A stretch of 30,197 bases of DNA from Darwinimomas sp963643215 (GTDB taxonomy: Bacteria > Bacillota > Clostridia > Lachnospirales > Lachnospiraceae). Shown here piece after piece: positions 1 to 8,306 of the stretch; the first letter of the stretch is position 1; each line of letters begins with the position of its first letter. The DNA lies in NCBI GenBank assembly GCA_963643215.1, contig CAVIJY010000014.1, positions 1 through 30,197 of the forward strand, given 5' to 3'. The translations under genes were made by a program, and so were the position numbers. The notes under the pieces were generated by a model that ran no database searches, had not been told where the DNA came from, and was given only the letters and a program-made list of their open reading frames with translations.

Positions 1-190
1 ATTGGTTCGGGTGCACCCGAACCTCCGGTTACTCGGATTGTTTCGTGCTTCGCACTCCCACAATCCAGTCTCAATTCGGATTCCCGTGGGGCTTTTGCCC
101 CACTTCATCCTCATTGAGAGGCGTGTCATAAACTCTATCTTCCACCGACATGTGAACATGTCGTGGGAGATGAGTTTTGACACTGTAACC
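1..190. repeat. Cluster of consecutive hairpins (palindrome-rich intergenic element)
   Basis: Four inverted repeats lie back to back. A perfect 20-nt palindrome spans 4-23. A nested hairpin spans 35-66, with arms GGATGT-like at 35-41 and 60-66 and an inner GTGC-TTC-GCAC at 45-55. A third spans 69-119, with outer arms TCTCAAT/ATTGAGA and an inner GTGGGGC-TTTT-GCCCCAC at 86-103. A long one spans 124-182, with about 27 paired positions, a GA loop at 154-155 and three single-base bulges. The open frame across this stretch looks like a by-product of the repeats, with no family resemblance and no ribosome site. The 3' arm of the last hairpin recurs exactly at 17171-17192 on the opposite strand. The element may continue left of the window. 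It could be a REP/MITE-like repeat or an IS200/IS605-related end; the sequence alone does not decide. Confidence 0.6.
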
Positions 191-282
191 AACATTGTAA
201 AAAAACATCCCGGAAATTTCCATATTTCAGGCATGAATTGCATATAAAAATGTCCTAGGAGCCTTTTGATCTATGTGTTAGA

Positions 283-1053
283 ATGTCATGGCATTATACA
301 GATGTGAGGTTATCTATCTTGGACAGCAAGCGCAGCTTTTCCCTCGGTATGCGTCACGGCATACCTATCGGGCTCGGATATTTTGCAGTATCATTTTCTC
401 TCGGCATCGCAGCAAAGGATGCCGGAATGACACCTTGGCAGGGTTTTATGGCGAGCCTTCTCACCTTATCATCATCCGGCGAATACGCCGGCTTCCGACT
501 TATGACAGAGCAGGCTGCCTGCATCGAGATTGCGCTCATGACACTTGTAGCCAATGCGCGCTATCTGCTTATGTCGTGCTCTCTCAGCCAGAAATTTTCT
601 CCGAACACCCCTCTTTTTCACAGATTTACTATCGGCGCCGCCGTCACTGATGAGCTGTTCGGACTGGCGATCGGTCGACCCGGATGGCTGGATACAGCCT
701 ATTACTACGGCGCCATGCTGTCCAGTGTACCGCTTTGGGCTACCGGTACGGCGCTCGGCATCGCCATGGGCTCCATACTCCCGGCCTATATAGTAAGCGC
801 ACTCGGTGTGGCTCTCTATGGAATGTTTCTGGCGATAGTGATCCCCGCCGGCATAAAAAACAGGACAATCATGGCATTGATTGTCCTGAGTTTTGCTACA
901 AGCACCATATCCGAGTATATGCCTCTGTTTTCGGGCATATCCGAGGGCACACGCATCATCATGCTTACTGTCATCATATCCGCGGCTGCTTCTGTCTTAA
1001 AGCCGATTGCGGATGAACCCGATGCTACGGCAGAAAGTGAGGCGCATTCATGA
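283..1053 (+). CDS. azlC: AzlC family branched-chain amino acid permease, large subunit
   Basis: This is a 256-residue polytopic membrane protein. From about residue 18 the sequence RSFSLGMRHGIPIGLGYFAV matches the conserved opening of the AzlC family, followed by several hydrophobic segments to about residue 245 and a short acidic tail. AzlC with AzlD forms a two-subunit exporter of branched-chain amino acids and some analogues (known from Bacillus subtilis AzlCD and Corynebacterium BrnFE). The ATG at 283 keeps the segment before the family core. An AGGAG at 257-261 is about 22 nt upstream, too far to be a normal ribosome site, so the start is not certain; the ATG at 349 would cut into the family core. 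The stop overlaps the azlD start by 4 nt, which suggests translational coupling. Confidence 0.9.
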   Translation: MSWHYTDVRLSILDSKRSFSLGMRHGIPIGLGYFAVSFSLGIAAKDAGMTPWQGFMASLLTLSSSGEYAGFRLMTEQAACIEIALMTLVANARYLLMSCSLSQKFSPNTPLFHRFTIGAAVTDELFGLAIGRPGWLDTAYYYGAMLSSVPLWATGTALGIAMGSILPAYIVSALGVALYGMFLAIVIPAGIKNRTIMALIVLSFATSTISEYMPLFSGISEGTRIIMLTVIISAAASVLKPIADEPDATAESEAHS

Positions 1054-1370
1054 AGAACAGCATATGGATATATATACTCATCATGGCCGGTGTCACCTAT
1101 CTCATCAGAGTTCTTCCTCTCGTGCTTTTGCGAAAGCCTATAACTAACCGTTTCATCCGCTCATTTTTATATTATGTGCCGTATGTGACGCTCTCCGTTA
1201 TGACATTTCCCGCCATCGTGCAGGCAACCAGATCTCCCATCGCAGGGGCGGCAGCCATGGTCATCGGCGTTATAGCAGCCTTAAAAAACGGCAATCTCAT
1301 CATTGTAGCCGGTGCGTCATGTGCAACAGTGCTGGCAGCAGAGGCGATACTCTCCCTGTTCGGACTGTGA
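1050..1370 (+). CDS. azlD: AzlD family branched-chain amino acid transport protein, small subunit
   Basis: This is a 106-residue membrane protein with three to four hydrophobic segments. The pattern YLIRVLPLVLLRKPITNRF near the N-terminus and the central YVPYVTLSVMTFPAI are characteristic of AzlD. It is the small partner of AzlC in export of branched-chain amino acids. The ATG lies in an ATGA overlap with the azlC stop. The gene ends 25 nt before the convergent lipoprotein gene, and no hairpin with a T-tract is visible between the two stops, so transcripts may overlap at their 3' ends. Confidence 0.9.
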   Translation: MKNSIWIYILIMAGVTYLIRVLPLVLLRKPITNRFIRSFLYYVPYVTLSVMTFPAIVQATRSPIAGAAAMVIGVIAALKNGNLIIVAGASCATVLAAEAILSLFGL

Positions 1371-1395
1371 GCATCCCTCTGCCGCTTCTGATACA

Positions 1396-4005
1396 TCAGT
1401 CTTCGAGATCTTTGATGCGCGGATAGCACAGCTTCAGCTCTCCGCTTCTGAAGTCATAAACCTCGCATGCCGTCTTGGTATTGATTATATACAGATCTCC
1501 ATAGACATTTCCGCCTCTGCTCCATGTGGCGATAGGAGCAAATGTATCCGCATCATGATATACTATCTCGTTTTTATCTGGATCCTCCGTGACGATATAG
1601 TATTCATCTCTCATCATATTACTATCCAGATACATATACAGCTTTCCGTCTTCTATCACATTGAATCTGTCATCGACGATCACGGATCTCTTGATCTCGA
1701 AATTCTCGCTGCTATGATCGGTTCCCATTCCGCTCATGTATCTGACCTCCGGTGACTGTTCCATCGACGAGAATGTAAAGATATTGTCGATATCCTCGAG
1801 GAATGCCGAATCTCCTGTCAGGAAATTTTTCACCCATGTACCGGTTTGATCTATCTTGATGTAGTCCTCGCCCGTACCGTCACTGCCCTTTTCTTCAATC
1901 TGTCCTGTAGCTATAGTGACGACCGGAAGCTTCGAATCCAGATAGCAGGTTCGATCTCTGTTTGAATACAGAAGCTTGCCGTCGAAATCATATACATCAA
2001 ATGCCCAGTAGTTATCATCGGCTGTCTCCGGATATACACTCACTCCATAGTCCTGACTGTTGAAATACTTGATGCCCTCCACTGCGAAGACCTGTCTGCC
2101 GCTCTCTCTTTCATATACATGCAGATTGCCGGACTCAACACCTGCCATAAGCCGTCCGCCGTCAAGCAGGGCTGCCTGCTCCATCCCGTACGGCAACAGT
2201 GATGCTCCGTCTCGTTCTATATAGTTAACAAACTGTTTTTCGTCATAATCTTCCCGGACATATGCCACACCACCATTAAAAACCTCCGCATAGGCGTAGG
2301 GTCCATATACGGGTCTTAGCGTTTTTTCGTCAAAGAACCAGTATCCGTCAGCCAGCTGATACAGATAATATCCCTCTCCGTATTCCGGGGTTACGCCGCC
2401 ATAGTCACACAGTCTGCTTCTGAATGACTCTCCTCCGTTTGCATCTATCAGCATCTGAAGGTCGAGAAGCTTCTCTCCGGTTGTACTGTACAGTGTGAAT
2501 TCAGGTTTCTCATAGTCATCAAAACACATCGGTCCCAGACTCGTTCCGAAGATGTAGTTGTACTCGTCGCTGACAAAGCTTCCGTCCATCGTGGCAAATC
2601 GGTATTTGGTATCCGCATAATCATAAAACTCCGCTCCGTCAGTCTTCTTGTCAGGATCCTCTGTCACTGTGGTCATATACCATACCGGAAGCATCGTGCC
2701 TCCGGGCTCTCCCGTACCGTAGCATTTCAGAATCCCTATGGCTGCATAAACAGGATCGGTGATCAGTCTTCCCTTTTCATCAAAGAACCCGCAATAGTAT
2801 CCGCCCAGATATTCGGTGCCCTCATGCGATGCATACCCGCCGTCGGTATAGGCGGACTCCCCGAAATACGGATAGATCATGCCGTAATCATCTCTCGCCT
2901 GCAGGCTCCCCATATACTCCTCTGACAGTCTCGTATACTTGGCCTTCGGCGATACAGCATGCTCCGCAGCGCTCAGATCCTTGATGCTCACATAGCCGAG
3001 ATCTGCCATCATCTGCTGGCCGTCATCTCCCACAAGCCAGTCATAGATGACTCTTGCGGCTTCGCTTCGTTCCTTTTGTATCTGCGTCTGTACCGACGGT
3101 TCGGATGGTATCACGCTGTAATACGCATTAAGATGCGGATATTCTCCGCTTCTTATGGTGTCCGCCTCAGGCTTCACGCCGTCTACGGATATGAGCTTCA
3201 ATCCGGTCGCCATCTTCATGTCATTGGCATAGTAATAAACTGAATATCCGATGGCATTTGCCGAGTTGTCATAGGATCTGACCGCACTCATCAGCTCGCC
3301 CATGGACCCTATGATGAAGCCGGAGGGTGCCGGAGCAAATGCTGTATCGCCCATGATGAGCTTCACCATGAGTGCCTGCGAGCCTGCGCCCTCATTGCGT
3401 TGAAATGCGGCAATCGGCTCATCGTTGCCTCCGACATCCTTCCAGTTCGTGATCTTTCCGCTGTATATGTCGCGTATCTGCTCGGTGGTCAGATTGTCTA
3501 CAGGATTGCTTTCATTGACCACAAAAATAAGCGCATCCGTTGCTATCTCCTCTATCTCGTACTTGAACTGCTCCTCCTCCATCTCAGTGAATACAGCAGC
3601 ATTCGGCTGTCCCACGATCAGTATATCCGCTTCTCCATTCTTGAGATTTCGAAATGACTGTGTGGTTCTGTTGAACTTGCTCAGCTTCTCTGCCTGTATC
3701 TCGTCGGCTCCTATCAGAAGCCTTGCCAGCATCTTTCCTACCGGTATGGTAGCCGTGGAGCCGTCCATACGCGGGAAATTGTCCCCGGTGAACTTAAAAT
3801 CAGGAAGCTTGTACTCACGCTCGCTCTGCTGCGCTCCGCCATCCGGAGAGCTTGTCTCTTCCGCCGATGTCGCGGCTGCGCTCTCTGTCTCCGTTATGCT
3901 CTGTGCCGCGTCCGATGTCTGCTCCGGCTTCTGAGAGCCGCCGGAGCATGCGCTGAGAGCCATAACCACAACCATTGCCAGTGCTGTCAGTCTTCTCTTT
4001 TTCAT
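1396..4005 (-). CDS. PstS-like substrate-binding lipoprotein with C-terminal WG-repeat-like region
   Basis: An 869-residue exported lipoprotein. The start at 4005 is set by GGAGGTTGAT directly before the ATG; the frame stays open upstream to 4134 without a better site. The signal peptide is MKKRRLTALAMVVVMALSAC with lipobox LSAC and lipidated Cys20, followed by a Ser/Thr/Glu-rich spacer. Residues about 65-350 resemble phosphate-binding PstS proteins: DGSTATIP at 81-88, then NPVDNLTTEQIRDIYSGKITNW and an NEGAGSQ segment. The remaining ~500 residues carry motifs such as GFFDEKGRLITDPVYAA and VFNGGVAYVRED that resemble degenerate WG beta repeats. No pst permease or ATPase genes adjoin it, so import of phosphate is unproven; it may act as a sensor or cell-surface binding protein. 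The family call for the N-terminal half is firm, that for the C-terminal half is tentative. Confidence 0.75.
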   Translation of the reverse strand: MKKRRLTALAMVVVMALSACSGGSQKPEQTSDAAQSITETESAAATSAEETSSPDGGAQQSEREYKLPDFKFTGDNFPRMDGSTATIPVGKMLARLLIGADEIQAEKLSKFNRTTQSFRNLKNGEADILIVGQPNAAVFTEMEEEQFKYEIEEIATDALIFVVNESNPVDNLTTEQIRDIYSGKITNWKDVGGNDEPIAAFQRNEGAGSQALMVKLIMGDTAFAPAPSGFIIGSMGELMSAVRSYDNSANAIGYSVYYYANDMKMATGLKLISVDGVKPEADTIRSGEYPHLNAYYSVIPSEPSVQTQIQKERSEAARVIYDWLVGDDGQQMMADLGYVSIKDLSAAEHAVSPKAKYTRLSEEYMGSLQARDDYGMIYPYFGESAYTDGGYASHEGTEYLGGYYCGFFDEKGRLITDPVYAAIGILKCYGTGEPGGTMLPVWYMTTVTEDPDKKTDGAEFYDYADTKYRFATMDGSFVSDEYNYIFGTSLGPMCFDDYEKPEFTLYSTTGEKLLDLQMLIDANGGESFRSRLCDYGGVTPEYGEGYYLYQLADGYWFFDEKTLRPVYGPYAYAEVFNGGVAYVREDYDEKQFVNYIERDGASLLPYGMEQAALLDGGRLMAGVESGNLHVYERESGRQVFAVEGIKYFNSQDYGVSVYPETADDNYWAFDVYDFDGKLLYSNRDRTCYLDSKLPVVTIATGQIEEKGSDGTGEDYIKIDQTGTWVKNFLTGDSAFLEDIDNIFTFSSMEQSPEVRYMSGMGTDHSSENFEIKRSVIVDDRFNVIEDGKLYMYLDSNMMRDEYYIVTEDPDKNEIVYHDADTFAPIATWSRGGNVYGDLYIINTKTACEVYDFRSGELKLCYPRIKDLED

Positions 4006-4110
4006 ATCAACCTCCATGCGGTATCGGGTTCCCCGTATGCTTACAAGAACATTGTAACATATGATAAAGATCTCTCTCCTGCACATTATTCTTAAGTTGT
4101 TTTTAGGTTT

Positions 4111-4213
4111 TGCTTCGCGTAATCTCGGAAACACGCTTCGCGTGCTCCCTCGCTATCGCGGCATTCGGCAAGGTCTTGAGCAAGCTCAGACTTTGACTCA
4201 TTGTTTCGCGTAA
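4111..4213. repeat. 103-bp palindrome-rich element bounded by direct repeats
   Basis: The segment opens with TGCTTCGCGTAA (4111-4122) and closes with TGTTTCGCGTAA (4202-4213), direct repeats with one mismatch. Between them are CACGC-TTC-GCGTG (4132-4144), short CGCTATCGCG-type inverted repeats and a hairpin around GTC-t-TGAGC-AA-GCTCA-GAC. It sits between the tRNA terminator and the upstream region of the lipoprotein gene, codes for nothing recognisable, and is similar in style to the hairpin cluster at 1-190. Confidence 0.5.
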
Positions 4214-4250
4214 AAAAATCGCCTGTCAGCCTTAACCGACGAAGCGATTT
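4212..4250 (-). terminator. Rho-independent terminator of the tRNA-Val/tRNA-Met operon
   Basis: Read on the minus strand, AAATCGC pairs with GCGATTT, enclosing a second stem GTCGG/CTGAC, and is followed by a run of seven T. It starts 8 nt after the tRNA-Met 3' end, as expected for the end of a tRNA operon. Confidence 0.8.
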
Positions 4251-4258
4251 CCTGTAAA

Positions 4259-4332
4259 TAGCGGAAGGGAGATTTGAACTCTCGACACCGCGGGTATGAA
4301 CCGCGTGCTCTAGCCAGCTGAGCTATTCCGCC
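4259..4332 (-). tRNA. tRNA-Met (anticodon CAT)
   Basis: The 74-nt cloverleaf can be drawn directly: acceptor arms GGCGGAA/TTCCGCT, D-stem GCTC/GAGC, anticodon stem CGCGG/CCGCG with loop TTCATAC, and T-loop TTCAAAT, discriminator A. The anticodon is CAT. The first acceptor pair is G-U and the T-stem has an A-C mismatch at its second pair. It lacks the C1-A72 mismatch of initiators, so an elongator tRNA-Met is most likely; a lysidine-modified tRNA-Ile2 cannot be excluded by reading alone. CCA is not encoded. Confidence 0.9.
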
Positions 4333-4379
4333 ATATGTTCCCGGACACATCCGGTGCTTTGTCCGCCTTGAAAGAAAGA

Positions 4380-4452
4380 TGGGGCGTATAGGGTTCGAAC
4401 CTATGACCCTCTGTTTGTAAGACAGATGCTCTCCCAGCTGAGCTAACACCCC
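4380..4452 (-). tRNA. tRNA-Val (anticodon TAC)
   Basis: A 73-nt cloverleaf: acceptor GGGGTGT/ACGCCCC, D-stem GCTC/GAGC, anticodon stem TCTGT/ACAGA with loop CTTACAA (anticodon TAC), T-arm ATAGG-TTCGAAC-CCTAT, discriminator A. CCA is not encoded. It is the first gene of a two-tRNA transcript; tRNA-Met follows after 47 nt. Confidence 0.95.
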
Positions 4453-4472
4453 GTCTCGCAAAGCGCCTAATC

Positions 4473-4501
4473 AATATATATAAATATCCGATTCTTGTCA
4501 A
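4473..4501 (-). promoter_or_regulatory. Sigma-A type promoter for the tRNA operon
   Basis: On the minus strand a perfect TTGACA (4496-4501) is followed after exactly 17 nt by TATATT (4473-4478). Transcription would begin about 10-15 nt before tRNA-Val. This is the best promoter match in the window. Confidence 0.85.
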
Positions 4502-4510
4502 GCGATATTT

Positions 4511-5323
4511 TCAGACAGATTCAGATCCAAATTCAGGGATAAAGCTTTCCTTTGCCGCATCTCCCTCCTGTATGAAGCAGTGTGTAACACCGAGGCTCAG
4601 TGTATAGTCCACAAGCGCCTCATACTCGTGCTTTGTAACTCTGCGGTCAAGCTCAGGATAATCATCCGGTATGTCAAACGGAGTATATTGACTCATCAGA
4701 CTTATGTATATGGTATCTCCGTATGCGTCATACAGATACTTAACTATCTCCTGAGCATCCTTTCTGTGTCCCGGAAGCAGAAGATGGCGCACTATGATTC
4801 CTGATTTCATCATTCCGGCTTCGTCAAACACGCAGACCGGCTGCTGTCTGTGCATTTCCGCAAGTGCCCTTACAGCGATATCTTTATAGTTTTTAGCACG
4901 GGAATATCTCCATGCGACATCGTTATCCCAGTATTTGAAGTCCGTCAGATATATATCTGCCAGCCCGTTGAAGTTATGAAGCGATGCTGCGGACTCCCAC
5001 CCGCCTATGTTAAGCAGTACAGGAATATTCAGTCCCATATCGCGTGCCGATATGATGTCTGCACGAAGTGACGGCATCCAGTAATCCGGCGTCACCAGAT
5101 TTATATTATGTGCACCCTGCTCCTGAAGGGAAAGCATGGCGTCGATCAGCGAGCCGGAGTTCATATAACTCCCTGCCTCACCTCTCGATACCTTCCTGTT
5201 CTGGCAGTATACACATCTTAGAGAGCATCCGGAAAAGAATATAGTTCCGGAGCCTCCTGTTCCGGATATACATGGTTCCTCCCACATATGAAGTCCTACT
5301 CTGGCGACCTTATATCTGCTCAT
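4511..5323 (-). CDS. Radical SAM protein, PflX-like (pyruvate formate-lyase activase homologue)
   Basis: A 270-residue protein. The iron-sulfur motif C-x3-C-x2-C is at C33, C37 and C40 (GCSLRCVYCQN), preceded by the conserved LHMWEEPCISGTGGSGTIFFS that typifies the COG1313 (PflX) group. Such enzymes bind a 4Fe-4S cluster and cleave S-adenosylmethionine; the substrate of this group is not established. Most members I know carry an extra N-terminal cysteine-rich stretch (C-x2-C-P-x2-C type). Here the reading frame has a TGA just upstream of the ATG, so that part is absent. The ribosome site is modest (GGAAGG 11 nt upstream). The gene lies 121 nt downstream of uvrA with no terminator visible between, so it may be the tail of that operon. 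Confidence 0.8.
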   Translation of the reverse strand: MSRYKVARVGLHMWEEPCISGTGGSGTIFFSGCSLRCVYCQNRKVSRGEAGSYMNSGSLIDAMLSLQEQGAHNINLVTPDYWMPSLRADIISARDMGLNIPVLLNIGGWESAASLHNFNGLADIYLTDFKYWDNDVAWRYSRAKNYKDIAVRALAEMHRQQPVCVFDEAGMMKSGIIVRHLLLPGHRKDAQEIVKYLYDAYGDTIYISLMSQYTPFDIPDDYPELDRRVTKHEYEALVDYTLSLGVTHCFIQEGDAAKESFIPEFGSESV

Positions 5324-5444
5324 CCCTCATTCCTTCCGCCTTCTCAAAGCCGGACGCTTCGCATCCGTACTGCCCGATATCACGAACCCGTATATACATG
5401 CATCTTCCGCCGTTTCAACCGGATATCCTCACCGGCTGCTTCCG

Positions 5445-8306
5445 CTAGTTTGTCAGCAGTTTCTTTATGTATGCACCGGTATAGCTTTTTTTAATCTCTG
5501 CGACCTCCTCGGGAGTGCCGCTTGCGATCACAGTGCCGCCCCGATCGCCTCCGTCCGGTCCCATATCGATGATATAGTCAGCAGTCTTTATTACATCCAG
5601 ATTGTGCTCTATCACTATAACCGTATTGCCGCCGTCGCGCAGTCTGTGTAGTATCTCAACCAGCTTGTGCACATCAGCAAAATGCAGTCCTGTAGTGGGT
5701 TCGTCAAGGATATATATCGTCCTGCCTGTAGATCTTCTGTGCAGCTCTGATGCCAGTTTCACACGCTGCGCCTCTCCTCCGCTCAGCTCTGTCGACGGCT
5801 GCCCCAGTCTTACATACCCGAGCCCCACATCATACATGGTCTGTATCATACGATTGATCTTAGGGATGTTCTTAAAGAACTCACAGGCCTCCTCTATGGT
5901 CATGTTCAGCACGTCATAGATAGACTTTCCTTTGTACTTTACATCCAGAGTCTCTCTGTTGTATCTCTTCCCGTGGCATACCTCGCACGGTACATATACA
6001 TCCGGAAGAAAATGCATCTCTATCTTCACTATTCCGTCTCCGGAGCACGACTCACACCTGCCGCCCTTTACATTGAAGCTGAAGCGACCCTTTGTATATC
6101 CTCTGGCCTTGGCATCAGATGTAGAAGCAAAGAGATCCCTTATCAGATCAAACACACCGGTATATGTGGCCGGATTGGATCTCGGTGTCTTGCCAATGGG
6201 AGACTGATCTATAGTGATCACCTTGTCAAGCAGTTCCGTTCCCTCTATGGCGTCATGACTGCCGGGTATCACGTGCGCACGGTTGAGAGAGCGTGACAGC
6301 GATTTGCTCAGAATCTCGTTGACAAGCGACGACTTTCCGGAGCCCGATACACCCGTTACGCAGGTAAATACGCCCAGAGGAAATGACACATCTATGTTCT
6401 TCAGATTGTTCTCCCTTGCTCCCCGCACAGTGATCCACCCTACAGGCTTTTTTCTGACAGCGGGAACAGGTATGGCAAGCTTTCCTGACAGATACTGTCC
6501 GGTGATGGATTCCGGATTGGCAATCACATCCTCTACCGTTCCGTATGCCACAACCTCTCCGCCGTGCTCTCCCGCTCCCGGGCCTATGTCCAGAAGAAAG
6601 TCCGCCGCACGCATGGTATCCTCGTCATGCTCGACGACTATCACCGAGTTGCCCAGATCGCGAAGATGCTTTAATGTGGCCAGAAGCTTGTCATTATCCT
6701 TTTGATGAAGCCCGATGCTGGGCTCGTCCAGTATATATGCCACTCCCACCAGTCCGGATCCTATCTGGGTTGCAAGCCGGATGCGCTGCGCCTCTCCTCC
6801 GCTCAGCGTTGATGTGCTTCGGGCGAGAGTCAGGTAATCAAGCCCCACATCAATCAGGAAGGATATCCTTGATCGTATCTCTTTTAATATCTGCTGACCG
6901 ATAGTTTTTCTGGTATCATCCAACTGAAGGCCGTCAAGGAAATCACGGAATTTCATGACGGACATATCTGTCGCATCATAGATGTTTTTATCTCCCACAG
7001 TCACCGCAAGCGATTCCTTCTTCAGCCTTTTGCCCTTGCATGTGCTGCACGGAGCTATCCGCATATATGTCTCGTACTCCGCCTTTGAGGCCTCCGAAAA
7101 GGTCTCGCGATATCTCCTGTTGCAATTTTCTATAAGCCCCTCAAACGCTATCGGGTACACTCCGGTTCCCCGCTGCCCCGTATAATGCACGTCAACTTCG
7201 ACAGTGGTTCCGTATATCAGTATGTCATGTATCTTTTTAGGGTATTCTCCGAACGGCGTATCCAGGCTGAAGCCGAAATGCTCCGCCATGGCTGTAAGCA
7301 GCGCATATGTGAAACTTCCCTTTTTGTTTGCCGACTGCCATCCCGGCACAACGATAGCGCCGTCGCTTATACTGACTGTTTTGTCGGGTATGATCAGATC
7401 CTCGTCAAATTCCATGGTATATCCCAGCCCCAGGCAGTCAGGACATGCTCCGAAGGGATTGTTGAAGGAAAAGCTTCTGGGCTCTATCTCATCTATTGAT
7501 ATGCCGCAGTTCGGACACGCGAAGTTCGATGAGAACATGATCTCCTCATGAGACACCGGCTTTATCGCATCCTTAGGATAGTCACATGATGCCGTGGCTA
7601 TGCTTCCCGTCAGCTCCAGCGCCGTCTCCAGAGAATCCGCCAGTCGCTTGCGTATCCCGTCTCTGACGATCAGTCTGTCGACTATGATCTCTATCGTATG
7701 CTTCTGGTTTTTGTCCAGCGCAATCTCATCACTCAGCTCGACTGTCTCCGCATCTATCCTTGCTCTTACATATCCGCTCTTTTTCGCCTGCTCAAGCACC
7801 TTCTCATGGCGTCCCTTCCTGCCTCTGACAACCGGTGCCATGATCTGCATGCGGGTTCCCTCCGGCAGTGCCGTAAGCTGCTCCACCATCTGATCTATGC
7901 TCTGTTTTCTTATCTCGCGTCCGCATTTCGGACAATGCGGAATCCCTATGCGTGCGTACAGCAGCCTTAGATAATCATATATCTCGGTTACTGTTCCGAC
8001 CGTGGAGCGCGGATTGCGATTTGTGGATTTCTGATCTATGGATATGGCGGGCGGCAGTCCCTCTATGCTCTCTACATCCGGCTTTTCCATCTGCCCGAGG
8101 AACTGGCGTGCGTAAGAAGACAGAGACTCCATATACCGTCTCTGTCCTTCAGCATATATAGTATCAAATGCCAGCGACGATTTTCCGGATCCCGACAGTC
8201 CGGTAAATACCACCAGCTCATCCCGCGGAATATCGATGCTTACGCCTTTGAGATTGTGTTCACGGGCGCCCCGTATCTTTATATATTTCTTGTCCATCTC
8301 ACTCAT
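5445..8306 (-). CDS. uvrA: Excinuclease ABC subunit A
   Basis: At 953 residues this is full length for UvrA, the damage-recognition ATPase of nucleotide excision repair that loads UvrB. The first Walker A is GLSGSGKS at 36-43. Zinc-finger cysteines include CPNCG...CPDC in the first half and CESCSGDG...CEVCHGK in the second. Two ABC signatures are visible (LSGGEAQRIRLAT and LSGGEAQRVKLAS), as are two Walker B segments (YILDEPSIGLH, YILDEPTTGLH). The start overlaps the end of the S41 protease gene by 8 nt; MDKKYIKIRGA nine bases further in is an equally possible start, and neither has a strong ribosome site. Presence in a division-gene operon is probably simple co-transcription. Confidence 0.97.
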   Translation of the reverse strand: MSEMDKKYIKIRGAREHNLKGVSIDIPRDELVVFTGLSGSGKSSLAFDTIYAEGQRRYMESLSSYARQFLGQMEKPDVESIEGLPPAISIDQKSTNRNPRSTVGTVTEIYDYLRLLYARIGIPHCPKCGREIRKQSIDQMVEQLTALPEGTRMQIMAPVVRGRKGRHEKVLEQAKKSGYVRARIDAETVELSDEIALDKNQKHTIEIIVDRLIVRDGIRKRLADSLETALELTGSIATASCDYPKDAIKPVSHEEIMFSSNFACPNCGISIDEIEPRSFSFNNPFGACPDCLGLGYTMEFDEDLIIPDKTVSISDGAIVVPGWQSANKKGSFTYALLTAMAEHFGFSLDTPFGEYPKKIHDILIYGTTVEVDVHYTGQRGTGVYPIAFEGLIENCNRRYRETFSEASKAEYETYMRIAPCSTCKGKRLKKESLAVTVGDKNIYDATDMSVMKFRDFLDGLQLDDTRKTIGQQILKEIRSRISFLIDVGLDYLTLARSTSTLSGGEAQRIRLATQIGSGLVGVAYILDEPSIGLHQKDNDKLLATLKHLRDLGNSVIVVEHDEDTMRAADFLLDIGPGAGEHGGEVVAYGTVEDVIANPESITGQYLSGKLAIPVPAVRKKPVGWITVRGARENNLKNIDVSFPLGVFTCVTGVSGSGKSSLVNEILSKSLSRSLNRAHVIPGSHDAIEGTELLDKVITIDQSPIGKTPRSNPATYTGVFDLIRDLFASTSDAKARGYTKGRFSFNVKGGRCESCSGDGIVKIEMHFLPDVYVPCEVCHGKRYNRETLDVKYKGKSIYDVLNMTIEEACEFFKNIPKINRMIQTMYDVGLGYVRLGQPSTELSGGEAQRVKLASELHRRSTGRTIYILDEPTTGLHFADVHKLVEILHRLRDGGNTVIVIEHNLDVIKTADYIIDMGPDGGDRGGTVIASGTPEEVAEIKKSYTGAYIKKLLTN

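Noticed and set aside
146..163. A 13-nt match (CATGTGAACATGT) between the left hairpin and the IS200 relic
   Set aside because: It is centred on a near-palindrome and inside the conserved HUH codons of the transposase, so chance is the simpler explanation.
2..247. An 81-codon open frame across the left hairpin array
   Set aside because: It runs through stacked inverted repeats, has no ribosome site at its start and no recognisable domain; it is best seen as noncoding repeat sequence.
4198..4501. Two overlapping minus-strand frames resembling short proteins (LAQLGEHLSYKQRVIGSNPI, SSAGRASVLQTEGHRFEPYT)
   Set aside because: These are the well-known false proteins produced by translating tRNA genes; the two tRNAs explain the sequence.
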